12,105 nucleotides of DNA. Source: JBMYTN01 sp049604415 (GTDB taxonomy: Bacteria > Pseudomonadota > Alphaproteobacteria > Rhodospirillales > Rhodospirillaceae). Each line of letters opens with the position of its first letter. Within the stretch, counting starts at the first letter, position 1. A model generated the notes under the pieces. It made no database searches. It saw only the letters and a program-made list of their open reading frames with translations, and was not told where the DNA came from. This document shows positions 5,469-12,105 of the stretch, piece after piece. Location of the stretch: NCBI GenBank assembly GCA_049604415.1, contig JBMYTN010000078.1:1-12105 (forward strand). The letters run 5' to 3'. The position numbers and the translations under genes were made by a program.

Positions 5469-7400
5469 ATGTCGCTCCTCGCCCTGACCCCGCTTCGGGG
5501 GCTGTTGCCGCGCTTTTTGCAAGGTTCTGAGGGGCCAAAGGCGCATCGCTCAAGGGTTGGGAGAGGGTTCGGATTGGGCGCAGCCCTGGTCGCGCTGGTG
5601 CTGCCGGGCTTGGCAATGGCCCAGGACGACCCTCGGGCCGGGTGGCCGGAACCGGTCCATGCCATATCACTTTACGGTGATGTCAAATATCCGCCGGGCT
5701 TTACCCATTTCGACTATGTCAATCCGGAGGCCCCGAAGGGTGGCGATTTGCGCTATTTCGGCTTTGGCTCCTTCGACACGCTCAACCCGTTTACGGTCAA
5801 AGGGGTGACCGCCGCCGGGGCCGGGCAGCTATATCAGACTTTGACCGTCCAAAGCCTGGATGAGCCCTTCACCGAATATGGCTCTATCGCTGAGAGCATG
5901 GTGCTGCCGGAGGACCGGACCTGGATCGCCTTTAACATCAATCCCAAGGCGCGCTGGAGCGATGGCCAGCCAATCACCGCCCAGGATGTCAAATTCACCT
6001 TCGAAACCCTGATCACCGAGGGCGCGCCGATCTATCGGCTGTATTATCAGGCGATCACCGAAGCCAAGGTGATCGATGACAGCACGATCCAATTCCTGTT
6101 TGAAAATGGCGACAACCGCGAACTGCCTTTGATCATTGGCGGTTTGCCGGTGCTGGCAAAGCATTATTGGGAAGGCCGGGAATTCGGCGACACCACCCTG
6201 GAGACGCCGGTCAGCAGTGGGCCTTATCGGATCAAGGATTTTGAGCCCGGGCGCTATATCTCCTACGAAAGGGACCCAGATTGGTGGGCCGCCGACCTTC
6301 CGGTCAATCTCGGCCGGTTCAACTTTGATGAACTGCGCTACGACTATTACCGGGACCATCTGGTGGCCGTGGAGGCCTTTAAGGCCGGGGAATATGACTA
6401 CCGCTCGGAGCATATTTCCAAGGTCTGGGCGACCGACTATCAGATCCCGGAAGTGGACGATGGCCGGATCGTCAAAGCGGAGATCCCGCACCAACGTCCG
6501 GTGGGCATGCAGGGCTTTGTCTTCAACATGCGCAAGCCTCTGTTCCAGGACCCCAAGGTCCGCGAAGCGCTGGCCTATGCCTTCGACTTCACTTGGACCA
6601 ACAAGAATATTTTCTATGACAGCTACAAGCAGCCCTACAGCTATTTCAACAATTCAGTGATGGCCTCGACGGGCCTGCCCGAAGGCGAAGAGCTGGCCCT
6701 GTTGGAGCCCTGGCGCGACCAGATCCCGGAGCGGGTGTTTACGGAAGAATACAAAGCCCCGCTCTATACCGAGCCTCGGGATCTGCGCGGTGGTTTGCGC
6801 ACCGCTTTGATGTTGCTGCAGGAGGCGGGCTGGACGGTCCAGGATGGTGTGCTCAAAAACGAGGCCGGGGAGCCGTTTGAATTTGAATTTCTGCTGATCC
6901 AGCCGGAATTTGACCGGATCTTGCTGCCGATGAGCAAAAATCTGGAGCGGCTGGGGATCAAAATGTCGATCCGCCCGGTGGACACCTCGCAATATGTCAA
7001 CCGGCTGAACGAGCAAGACTTTGACATGATCGTGTTCAGCTGGGCGCAGACCGAAAGCCCGGGCAATGAGCAGCGGGAAATGTGGGGTTCCGCCGCCGCC
7101 GATCAGGCGGGCAGCCGCAATCTGGCCGGGCTGAAAAACCCGGCGGTGGATGCCTTGATCGAAGAAATCGTCACCGCGCCGACCCGGGAGGACCTCAATC
7201 TTCGGGTCCGGGCGATGGACCGCATCTTGCTGTGGTCCTTCCTGGTGATCCCGCAAAGCTATGTGGATTCCGACCGGCTGATCCATTGGGACCGCTTTGG
7301 CAAGCCCGAGGTCACCCCCTATAAGGGCGTCTCGATCATGACCTGGTGGGAAGATCCCGATAAGGCGGCCCGCCTGCCCGGCAAGCAAGGCGATCGCTAA
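5469..7400 (+). CDS. yejA: Periplasmic oligopeptide-binding protein of a Yej-type ABC transporter
   Basis: A 643-aa family-5 extracellular solute-binding protein that captures oligopeptides in the periplasm for YejBEF; in E. coli this transporter also imports microcin C. The N-terminus has an unusually long region before a hydrophobic core (about 35-48) and a probable signal-peptidase I site after AMA (residue 51, before QDD). No lipobox cysteine is present, so the protein should be soluble. Family signatures are HAISLYGDVKYPPGFTHFDY, NPEAPKGGDLRYFGFGSFD and WSDGQPITAQDVKFTFETL in the N-terminal lobe, then VREALAYAFDFTWTNKNIFY. Length is slightly above E. coli YejA because of the extended N-terminus. 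The ATG has GGAG 8 nt upstream. It is the first gene of a complete yejABEF set. Confidence 0.95.
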   Translation: MSLLALTPLRGLLPRFLQGSEGPKAHRSRVGRGFGLGAALVALVLPGLAMAQDDPRAGWPEPVHAISLYGDVKYPPGFTHFDYVNPEAPKGGDLRYFGFGSFDTLNPFTVKGVTAAGAGQLYQTLTVQSLDEPFTEYGSIAESMVLPEDRTWIAFNINPKARWSDGQPITAQDVKFTFETLITEGAPIYRLYYQAITEAKVIDDSTIQFLFENGDNRELPLIIGGLPVLAKHYWEGREFGDTTLETPVSSGPYRIKDFEPGRYISYERDPDWWAADLPVNLGRFNFDELRYDYYRDHLVAVEAFKAGEYDYRSEHISKVWATDYQIPEVDDGRIVKAEIPHQRPVGMQGFVFNMRKPLFQDPKVREALAYAFDFTWTNKNIFYDSYKQPYSYFNNSVMASTGLPEGEELALLEPWRDQIPERVFTEEYKAPLYTEPRDLRGGLRTALMLLQEAGWTVQDGVLKNEAGEPFEFEFLLIQPEFDRILLPMSKNLERLGIKMSIRPVDTSQYVNRLNEQDFDMIVFSWAQTESPGNEQREMWGSAAADQAGSRNLAGLKNPAVDALIEEIVTAPTREDLNLRVRAMDRILLWSFLVIPQSYVDSDRLIHWDRFGKPEVTPYKGVSIMTWWEDPDKAARLPGKQGDR

Positions 7401-7427
7401 GGTGATCATGGCCTGACCGGCATCGCC
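7401..7427 (+). other. Intercistronic hairpin between yejA and yejB
   Basis: Directly after the yejA stop, GGTGAT (7401-7406) can pair with ATCGCC (7422-7427, one G-U pair) and GCC (7411-7413) with GGC (7419-7421), leaving a 4-base bulge and a 5-base loop. No T run follows. Hairpins in this position in other ABC operons protect the binding-protein mRNA and keep permease levels lower. That role here is inference. Confidence 0.35.
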
Positions 7428-7456
7428 AACGGTTATCCCCTCGGAGCGCTTCGCCC

Positions 7457-8575
7457 TTGTTTGCTTATATCCTCCGCCGCCTGGCTTTGATCCCGCTGAC
7501 CCTGCTCGGCATCATTGCGATCAATTTTGCCATTGTGCAGTTCGCGCCTGGCGGGCCGGTGGAGCGGGTGTTGGCCCAGCTGCAAGGCACGGCGGTGGAT
7601 GCCACGGCCCGGTTCTCCGGCGCGGGCGGTGGCGAGACCGTCAATGCTGGCCCGACGGATGCGGTCGGGGCGGGCAGCGGTGGCGGTGATGAGAGCCGCT
7701 ATCGGGGGGCGCGGGGGCTTGATCCGGATTTCATTGCCGAGATCGAAGCGCAATTCGGTTTCGACAAACCGGCCCATGAGCGGTTCTTGATGATGGTCGG
7801 TGATTATCTGACCTTCGATCTGGGCGAGTCCTATTACCGCTCCGAAACTGTGGTCGATCTGGTGATCGACAAGCTGCCGGTTTCGATCTCGCTCGGGGTG
7901 TGGAGCACCCTGATCATCTATCTGATCTCCATCCCCTTGGGCATCCGCAAGGCGGTCCGGGATGGCAGCAAATTTGATGTCGCCACCAGCTGGGCGGTGA
8001 TCATCGGCTATGCCATTCCCGGGTTTTTGTTCGCCATCCTGCTGATCATTCTGTTTGCCGGGGGCCGCTTCTTGGACTGGTTCCCGCTGCGGGGTCTGGT
8101 GTCCGAGGGCCATGAGCTAATGCCCTGGTACCAACAGATCCTGGACTATATGTGGCATATGGCGCTGCCGGTGCTGGCTCTGACCATTGGCGGCTTTGCC
8201 AGCCTGACCATGTTGACCAAGAACTCCTTCCTGGAGGAGATCAACAAGCAATATGTCATCACCGCCCGCTCCAAGGGTCTCTCGGAGGGCGGCATTCTCT
8301 ATGGCCACGTGTTCCGCAATGCCATGTTGCTGATCGTTGCCGGGTTCCCCGCCGCCCTGGTCTCGATGCTGTTTACCGGTTCGGTGCTGATCGAGGTGAT
8401 TTTCTCCCTGGACGGGCTGGGCCTGCTGGGCTTTGAGGCGACCATCAACCGGGATTATCCGGTGATGTTTGGCACGCTCTATGTGTTTGGATTGATTGGC
8501 TTGTTGCTCTCGCTGGTTTCAGACATCACCTATCACATCGTCGATCCCCGGATCGACTTTGAGTCCCGGGGGTGA
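7457..8575 (+). CDS. yejB: Yej-type peptide ABC transporter permease, first subunit
   Basis: A 372-aa inner-membrane permease. The first membrane helix spans about residues 9-29 (YILRRLALIPLTLLGIIAIN). A periplasmic Gly/Ser-rich loop follows (about 45-80), ending in YRGARGLDPDFI. Five further helices lie between about 143 and 355. The cytoplasmic EAA loop that docks on the ATPase is at about 268-288 (ITARSKGLSEGGILYGHVF). The C-terminus VDPRIDFESRG matches the family. The start is TTG at 7457: no ATG or GTG is available in frame near it, the protein from TTG matches the usual YejB N-terminus, and GGAG lies 10 nt upstream. The next in-frame ATG, at residue 112, would lose the first helix. The TTG probably lowers translation relative to yejA. 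The stop overlaps the yejE GTG. Confidence 0.95.
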   Translation: MFAYILRRLALIPLTLLGIIAINFAIVQFAPGGPVERVLAQLQGTAVDATARFSGAGGGETVNAGPTDAVGAGSGGGDESRYRGARGLDPDFIAEIEAQFGFDKPAHERFLMMVGDYLTFDLGESYYRSETVVDLVIDKLPVSISLGVWSTLIIYLISIPLGIRKAVRDGSKFDVATSWAVIIGYAIPGFLFAILLIILFAGGRFLDWFPLRGLVSEGHELMPWYQQILDYMWHMALPVLALTIGGFASLTMLTKNSFLEEINKQYVITARSKGLSEGGILYGHVFRNAMLLIVAGFPAALVSMLFTGSVLIEVIFSLDGLGLLGFEATINRDYPVMFGTLYVFGLIGLLLSLVSDITYHIVDPRIDFESRG

Positions 8576-9666
8576 GCGCAGAGATGACCACAGCCACCCC
8601 CACGCCCACGGGCCCCTCCGCCAGTGATTCGGGATCCGGGTCCCGCCTCAGCCCGCTAAACCAGCGCCGCCTGGCGGCCTTTAAGGCCAATCGGCGCGGC
8701 TGGTGGTCGCTGTGGATTTTCTCCGCTCTGTTTGTGCTCAGCCTGTTTTCCGAGCTGATCGCCAATGACCGGCCGCTGCTGGTGCAGTATGACGGCGGCT
8801 ATTATGTCCCGGTGCTGAAGGACTATCCGGAAACCACCTTTGGCGGGCTGTTCCCGACGGCGACGGATTATCGCGACCCCTTTGTGGTCGAGTTGATCGA
8901 GGAAGATGGCTGGATGATCTGGCCGTTGATCCGGTTTTCCTATGACACGGTCAATCAGGATCTCAGCCAGCCCGCGCCATCGCCCCCCACGGCGGAAAAC
9001 CTGCTCGGGACCGATGATTCCGGGCGCGATGTGCTGGCCCGGCTGATGTATGGCTTCCGGCTTTCGGTGCTGTTCGGCCTGATGCTGACCCTGGCCTCCA
9101 CGGTGATCGGGGTCGCCGCAGGGGCGATCCAGGGCTATTTCGGTGGGTTGATCGATCTATTTGCCCAGCGCTTTTTGGAGATCTGGGGCGGATTGCCGCA
9201 GCTGTTCATCCTGATCATTGTGTCTAGCATCATTACGCCGGGCTTTTGGACCTTGTTGCTGATCTTGCTGTTGTTCAGTTGGACCGGGCTGGTCGGGGTG
9301 GTCCGGGCCGAGTTCCTGCGCGCCCGGAATTTTGACTATGTCCGGGCCGCCAAGGCGCTGGGCATGAGTGATGCCCAGATCATGGTCAAACATGTGCTGC
9401 CCAATGCCATGGTCGCCACCCTGACCTTCCTGCCCTTCATTCTGTCGGGCTCGGTAACCTCTTTGACCGCGCTGGACTTTTTGGGTCTGGGCATGCCACC
9501 CGGCGCGCCGTCTTTGGGCGAGCTGCTGAATATGGGCAAGGAGAACCTGCAAGCGCCGTGGCTGGGGATCTCCGGCTTCGTCATGCTGGCCTCCATGCTG
9601 ATTTTGTTGGTCTTTATTGGCGAGGCGGTGCGCGATGCCTTTGATCCACGCAAGGGGGTCAAATGA
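8572..9666 (+). CDS. yejE: Yej-type peptide ABC transporter permease, second subunit
   Basis: A 364-aa inner-membrane permease that pairs with YejB. It has a Ser/Thr/Pro-rich cytoplasmic tail (1-30), then LSPLNQRRLAAFKANRRGWWSLW leading into the first helix at about 45-62. A periplasmic domain (about 65-140) follows and ends in NLLGTDDSGRDVLARLMYGFR, a strong signature of this permease class. Five helices follow. The EAA loop is at about 248-275 (RARNFDYVRAAKALGMSDAQ). The end is EAVRDAFDPRKGVK. The GTG at 8572 overlaps the yejB stop as GTGA. ATG at 8584 is an equally good start, with GGTGAG as ribosome binding site about 7 nt upstream, and would shorten the protein by four residues. The stop overlaps the yejF ATG (ATGA). 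Confidence 0.95.
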   Translation: MSAEMTTATPTPTGPSASDSGSGSRLSPLNQRRLAAFKANRRGWWSLWIFSALFVLSLFSELIANDRPLLVQYDGGYYVPVLKDYPETTFGGLFPTATDYRDPFVVELIEEDGWMIWPLIRFSYDTVNQDLSQPAPSPPTAENLLGTDDSGRDVLARLMYGFRLSVLFGLMLTLASTVIGVAAGAIQGYFGGLIDLFAQRFLEIWGGLPQLFILIIVSSIITPGFWTLLLILLLFSWTGLVGVVRAEFLRARNFDYVRAAKALGMSDAQIMVKHVLPNAMVATLTFLPFILSGSVTSLTALDFLGLGMPPGAPSLGELLNMGKENLQAPWLGISGFVMLASMLILLVFIGEAVRDAFDPRKGVK

Positions 9667-11318
9667 TGACCGAGAGCCCGGAACAGCCCAAAGCGCCCCT
9701 GCTGCAGGTCGATGACCTGTCCGTGACCTTCGGGGCCGGGGAGCGGGCCGTGGAGGCGGTGCGCAAGGTCTCCTTCACCTTAGAGCGCGGCGAGACCCTG
9801 GCTTTGGTCGGCGAAAGCGGCTCGGGCAAATCGGTGACGGCGCTGTCGGTCTTGCGGTTGTTGCCTTATCCCTTTGCCAGCCATCCGACGGGGCGGATCC
9901 TGCTCAATGGCGAGGATGTGCTCAGTGCCTCGGACCAGCGGCTCCGGCAGCTGCGCGGCGAGGGTGCGGCGATGATTTTTCAGGAGCCGATGACCTCGCT
10001 GAACCCGTTGCATTCCATTGAAAAGCAGGTCTCTGAAACCTTGCTGCTGCACAAGGGCCTGTCGGGCAAAGCGGTGCGGGATCGGGTGCTGGAACTGCTG
10101 GATATGGTCGGGCTGGCCAAGGCGCGGGAGCGGCTGACCGCCTTGCCCCATGAGCTGTCCGGCGGGCAGCGTCAGCGGGTGATGATCGCCATGGCGCTGG
10201 CCAATGAGCCCGATCTGTTGATCGCCGATGAGCCGACCACGGCCCTGGACGTGACCATTCAGGCGCAAATCCTGGAGCTGATGGAGAAGCTGCAGACCCG
10301 TTTGGGCATGGCGATGCTGTTCATCACCCATGATCTGACCATCGTCCGGCGCTTTGCCGATCGGGTCGCGGTGATGAACCAGGGCGAGATCGTCGAAACC
10401 AATGCGGTGGAGCCCTTGTTTGCCGATCCGCAGCACCCCTACACCCAAATGCTGCTAAACAGCGCGCCCCGGGGCCGGGCCAATCCGGTGCCCGAGCAGG
10501 CACCGATTGTGGTCGAGGCCGAAGATCTGAAGGTCTGGTTCCCAATCCGCAAGGGCGTCATCCGGCGCACGGTGGGCCATGTGAAAGCGGTGGATGGCGT
10601 ATCCTTGACCGTGCGCGAGGGCCAGACCATCGGCGTGGTCGGTGAAAGTGGCTCGGGCAAAACCACCTTGGGCTTTGCCTTGCTGCGCCTGTTGGCCAGC
10701 CGGGGGCCGATCCGGTTTAACGGCAAGGCCATTGATGGGCTCTCGAGCAAGGCGGTCCGACCCCTGCGTCGTGATATGCAGGTGGTGTTTCAGGATCCCT
10801 TTGGCTCGCTCAGCCCGCGGATGGCGGTGGCGGATATCATTGGCGAGGGGCTCGACATCCATGGGCTGGCCGCTGATGCCGCCGAGCGGGATCGGATGGT
10901 GGCCGAGGTGCTGGAAGAGGTCGGCTTGGATCCGGCTTCCCGCTTCCGCTATCCGCATGAGTTTTCCGGCGGCCAGCGCCAGCGGATTTCCATCGCCCGG
11001 GCCTTGGTGCTCAAACCCCGCTTCCTGGTGCTGGATGAGCCCACCAGCGCTTTGGACGTCTCTGTGCAATCCCAGATCGTCGATCTGTTGCGGGAGATCC
11101 AGCAACGCCACCGCATGGCCTATTTGTTCATCTCCCATGATTTGCGGGTTGTGCGGGCCTTGGCGGATCAGATTCTGGTGATGAAAGATGGGGTTGTGGT
11201 CGAAGCCGGATCGGCGGAGACGCTGTTTGAAGCCCCGGAACAGCCCTACACCCAGGCGCTGCTGGCGGCTGCGTTTGACATGCGGTCTTTGCGCGGCGGT
11301 GTCGAAAGCCCCGCCTGA
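9663..11318 (+). CDS. yejF: Yej-type peptide ABC transporter ATPase with two fused nucleotide-binding domains
   Basis: A 551-aa cytoplasmic ATPase that powers YejBE. Domain 1 has Walker A GESGSGKS (50-57), Q-loop near 107, signature LSGGQRQR (165-172), Walker B LLIADE (185-190) and H-loop H223. Domain 2 has Walker A GESGSGKT (327-334), signature FSGGQRQR (434-441), Walker B FLVLDE (454-459) and H-loop H492. All catalytic elements are intact in both halves. The oligopeptide-type C-terminal extensions QHPYTQMLLNSAPR and EQPYTQALLAAAF follow each domain. The length is close to E. coli YejF. AAGGGGG lies 5 nt before the ATG, which overlaps the yejE stop by 4 bases, so coupling is expected. The operon appears to end here, since the next 382 bases hold no gene. 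Confidence 0.96.
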   Translation: MMTESPEQPKAPLLQVDDLSVTFGAGERAVEAVRKVSFTLERGETLALVGESGSGKSVTALSVLRLLPYPFASHPTGRILLNGEDVLSASDQRLRQLRGEGAAMIFQEPMTSLNPLHSIEKQVSETLLLHKGLSGKAVRDRVLELLDMVGLAKARERLTALPHELSGGQRQRVMIAMALANEPDLLIADEPTTALDVTIQAQILELMEKLQTRLGMAMLFITHDLTIVRRFADRVAVMNQGEIVETNAVEPLFADPQHPYTQMLLNSAPRGRANPVPEQAPIVVEAEDLKVWFPIRKGVIRRTVGHVKAVDGVSLTVREGQTIGVVGESGSGKTTLGFALLRLLASRGPIRFNGKAIDGLSSKAVRPLRRDMQVVFQDPFGSLSPRMAVADIIGEGLDIHGLAADAAERDRMVAEVLEEVGLDPASRFRYPHEFSGGQRQRISIARALVLKPRFLVLDEPTSALDVSVQSQIVDLLREIQQRHRMAYLFISHDLRVVRALADQILVMKDGVVVEAGSAETLFEAPEQPYTQALLAAAFDMRSLRGGVESPA

Positions 11319-11328
11319 TTGGCCGCTG

Positions 11329-11375
11329 GGCGGTAAACCCGCCATTTACAGTGCGGGCGGGACGGTTCCGGACCG
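11329..11375 (+). other. Overlapping, mutually exclusive hairpins after yejF
   Basis: Starting 11 nt past the yejF stop, CCGCC (11339-11343) can pair either with GGCGG upstream (11329-11333) or, as CCCGCC (11338-11343), with GGCGGG downstream (11356-11361). GTAAA (11333-11337) with TTTAC (11345-11349) is a third option. A small CGGT-tccgg-ACCG hairpin follows (11363-11375). There is no adjacent T run. It may simply mark the 3' end of the yej mRNA; a switching role is possible but unproven. Confidence 0.35.
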
Positions 11376-11524
11376 AGAAAACCTCAATTAATCCAAGGCC
11401 CGACTCGCGTTTTTTGTGTTGTGTTCCCATGCTTGGGTGGAGCCCATTCTGCCCTCTTTGGTGAACCAAAAGCCGGGTTTTGCCTAAAAAAAACCCCTCA
11501 AATCTATGTCATAAGATGGGGGCG

Positions 11525-11551
11525 GTTGATCTGTGTTGACCAAAGATCAAC
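11525..11551. promoter_or_regulatory. Perfect 8-bp inverted repeat, operator-like
   Basis: GTTGATCT (11525-11532) and AGATCAAC (11544-11551) form a perfect inverted repeat with an 11-base spacer. The spacer carries a third, related string, GTTGACC (11535-11541). The arms are not GC-rich and no T run follows, so a terminator is unlikely. The arm centres are 19 bases apart, close to two helical turns, which would suit a dimeric regulator. It lies about 150 bases before the right-end gene. Its use as an operator is inference. Confidence 0.4.
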
Positions 11552-11629
11552 GGGAGTTACCGCATTTAATGATATCCAGACTTCATATAGATTACTGCGT
11601 GTACAAATCAGACACTCCGAGCGGCCCGT

Positions 11630-11647
11630 CCTGAGGATATCTTCGGG
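11630..11647. promoter_or_regulatory. Imperfect 18-bp palindrome before the right-end gene
   Basis: CCTGAGGATATCTTCGGG is symmetric around GATATC apart from two positions per arm, which would be G-U pairs in RNA. It lies 53 bases before the ATG of the right-end gene, in a plausible operator or leader position. It could be chance; no matching second copy was found in the window. Confidence 0.25.
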
Positions 11648-11700
11648 GGGTGGCTTTGCGGTGAGTCCAGCATTTCGATCAAAGGACCGGACAGTCGGGG

Positions 11701-12105
11701 ATGGTTGACGCCTCCAGCATAGACAGCGATGCCGCCAGCGGTGGGTTGGACAGCCTTGCGGGCCAGGAAGGCAGCGCTGGGGCAGGCGCACCCAGCGCTG
11801 CCCTGTCCGGGGCCATGGCCCGGGGCGACGTGGACGGCATGCTGCAAGGTCTGGCGGATCAGGCCCGGCAAATGGCCGGTGATCTGGGGCTGGACAGCAA
11901 GGCCACCGAGGACCTGGTCAGCCAATATCAGGACAGCTTTCTCAGCAAGCTGGGCAGCGGTTCGAGCCCGACCGAGGCCTTTGGCGCCTCGCAAGGCACT
12001 TTGACCAATGGCTTGGCCAAGGCCCAGGCGCAGCAGCAACTGAACAATGATCCGAGCCAGGCGGCCCTGAACGGGCTGGCCAGCGGCGATACCTCGGCCT
12101 TGGGC
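11701..12105 (+). CDS. N-terminal part of an unrecognised Ala/Gly/Ser/Gln-rich acidic protein
   Basis: An open frame of 135 codons runs off the right edge, so the gene is incomplete. I do not recognise the family. Coding is supported by strong G/C preference at third codon positions and a composition typical of this genome. The sequence is acidic, has no cysteine, is rich in Ala, Gly, Ser, Asp and Gln, and lacks a signal peptide. Two related segments are visible: PSAALSGAMARGDVDGML (about 31-48) and PSQAALNGLASGDTSALG (118-135), both of the form AALxG...GD, which hints at a repeat protein. The ATG at 11701 is the only reasonable start, because an in-frame TGA lies at 11662; the ribosome binding site (GGA about 9 nt upstream) is weak. 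A large surface or type I-secreted repeat protein is one possibility, but only a guess. Confidence 0.7.
   Translation, partial: MVDASSIDSDAASGGLDSLAGQEGSAGAGAPSAALSGAMARGDVDGMLQGLADQARQMAGDLGLDSKATEDLVSQYQDSFLSKLGSGSSPTEAFGASQGTLTNGLAKAQAQQQLNNDPSQAALNGLASGDTSALG

Larger units (their letters stand above)
11319..11700. other. Gene-free region between yejF and the right-end gene
   Basis: This 382-base stretch has no credible gene; the reading frames that cross it show no coding bias and no recognisable protein. Its first 60 bases are GC-rich with overlapping hairpins. The part from about 11460 to 11620 is AT-richer, as expected of promoter or leader DNA, and holds a perfect inverted repeat at 11525-11551. 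A T run at 11410-11415 has no adequate stem before it, so no good terminator for yejF is seen. On the minus strand CCCCATCT...AGAT-ttga-GGGG followed by eight T (about 11517-11487) is a bulged, weak terminator-like structure. No confident -35/-10 pair was found. Confidence 0.55.

Noticed and set aside
11400..11416. Intrinsic terminator for yejF at the T run 11410-11415
   Set aside because: Only a 4-bp stem with a 26-base loop can be drawn before the T run, which is too weak.
11421..11708. A 95-codon rightward reading frame from a GTG at 11421 in the yejF downstream region
   Set aside because: No coding bias, no recognisable protein and no clear ribosome binding site. It crosses inverted repeats and overlaps the start of the better-supported right-end gene.
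11608..12039. A 143-codon leftward frame opposite the right-end gene
   Set aside because: It is the mirror of a GC-rich coding frame. Third-position bias favours the rightward gene, and the product resembles nothing known to me.

Overview
The window reads as chromosomal DNA from an alphaproteobacterium, most likely of the Rhodospirillales or a nearby order. The basis is high GC content (roughly 60-65% by eye), strong G/C bias at third codon positions, alphaproteobacterial-type PheA, KdsB and YejABEF proteins, and the adjacency of kdsB and pheA, which is familiar in this class. No tRNA, rRNA, CRISPR array, transposase or phage gene was found.

Left block (about 1-3008, minus strand): kdsB, then pheA, then a secreted protein with an HELLH motif. 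KdsB activates Kdo for lipopolysaccharide, PheA makes phenylpyruvate for phenylalanine, and the HELLH protein is an unrecognised putative zinc metallopeptidase. A convincing intrinsic terminator sits on the kdsB stop codon and ends about 10 nt before pheA. pheA and the HELLH gene share a 4-base GTGA overlap, so they are probably translationally coupled. Downstream of the HELLH gene, the left edge (1-157) holds several compact GC-rich hairpins and no gene.

Divergent intergenic region (3009-3206): AT-rich relative to its surroundings and the likely site of the promoters for kdsB (leftward) and a membrane transporter (rightward).

Middle block (3207-5398, plus strand): a polytopic membrane protein with two PGCG...GDA half-repeats, resembling the putative 10-TM heavy-metal exporter / putative manganese transporter family. 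A short spacer with a 14-bp tandem repeat and a terminator-like hairpin follows. Then comes an inositol-monophosphatase-family enzyme that looks most like the HisN type of histidinol-phosphatase.

Right block (5469-11318, plus strand): a complete yejABEF-type peptide ABC transporter, comprising a periplasmic binding protein, two permeases and a fused double ATPase. yejB begins with TTG. yejB/yejE overlap by GTGA and yejE/yejF by ATGA. In enterobacteria this system imports oligopeptides and microcin C.

Right end (11319-12105): a 382-base noncoding stretch with several inverted repeats and locally higher AT content, followed by the start of an unrecognised Ala/Gly/Ser/Asp/Gln-rich protein that runs off the window. 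The most unusual items are the terminator at the kdsB-pheA junction, the HELLH protein coupled to pheA, and this truncated right-end protein with its leader. No clearly new multi-gene system is visible.
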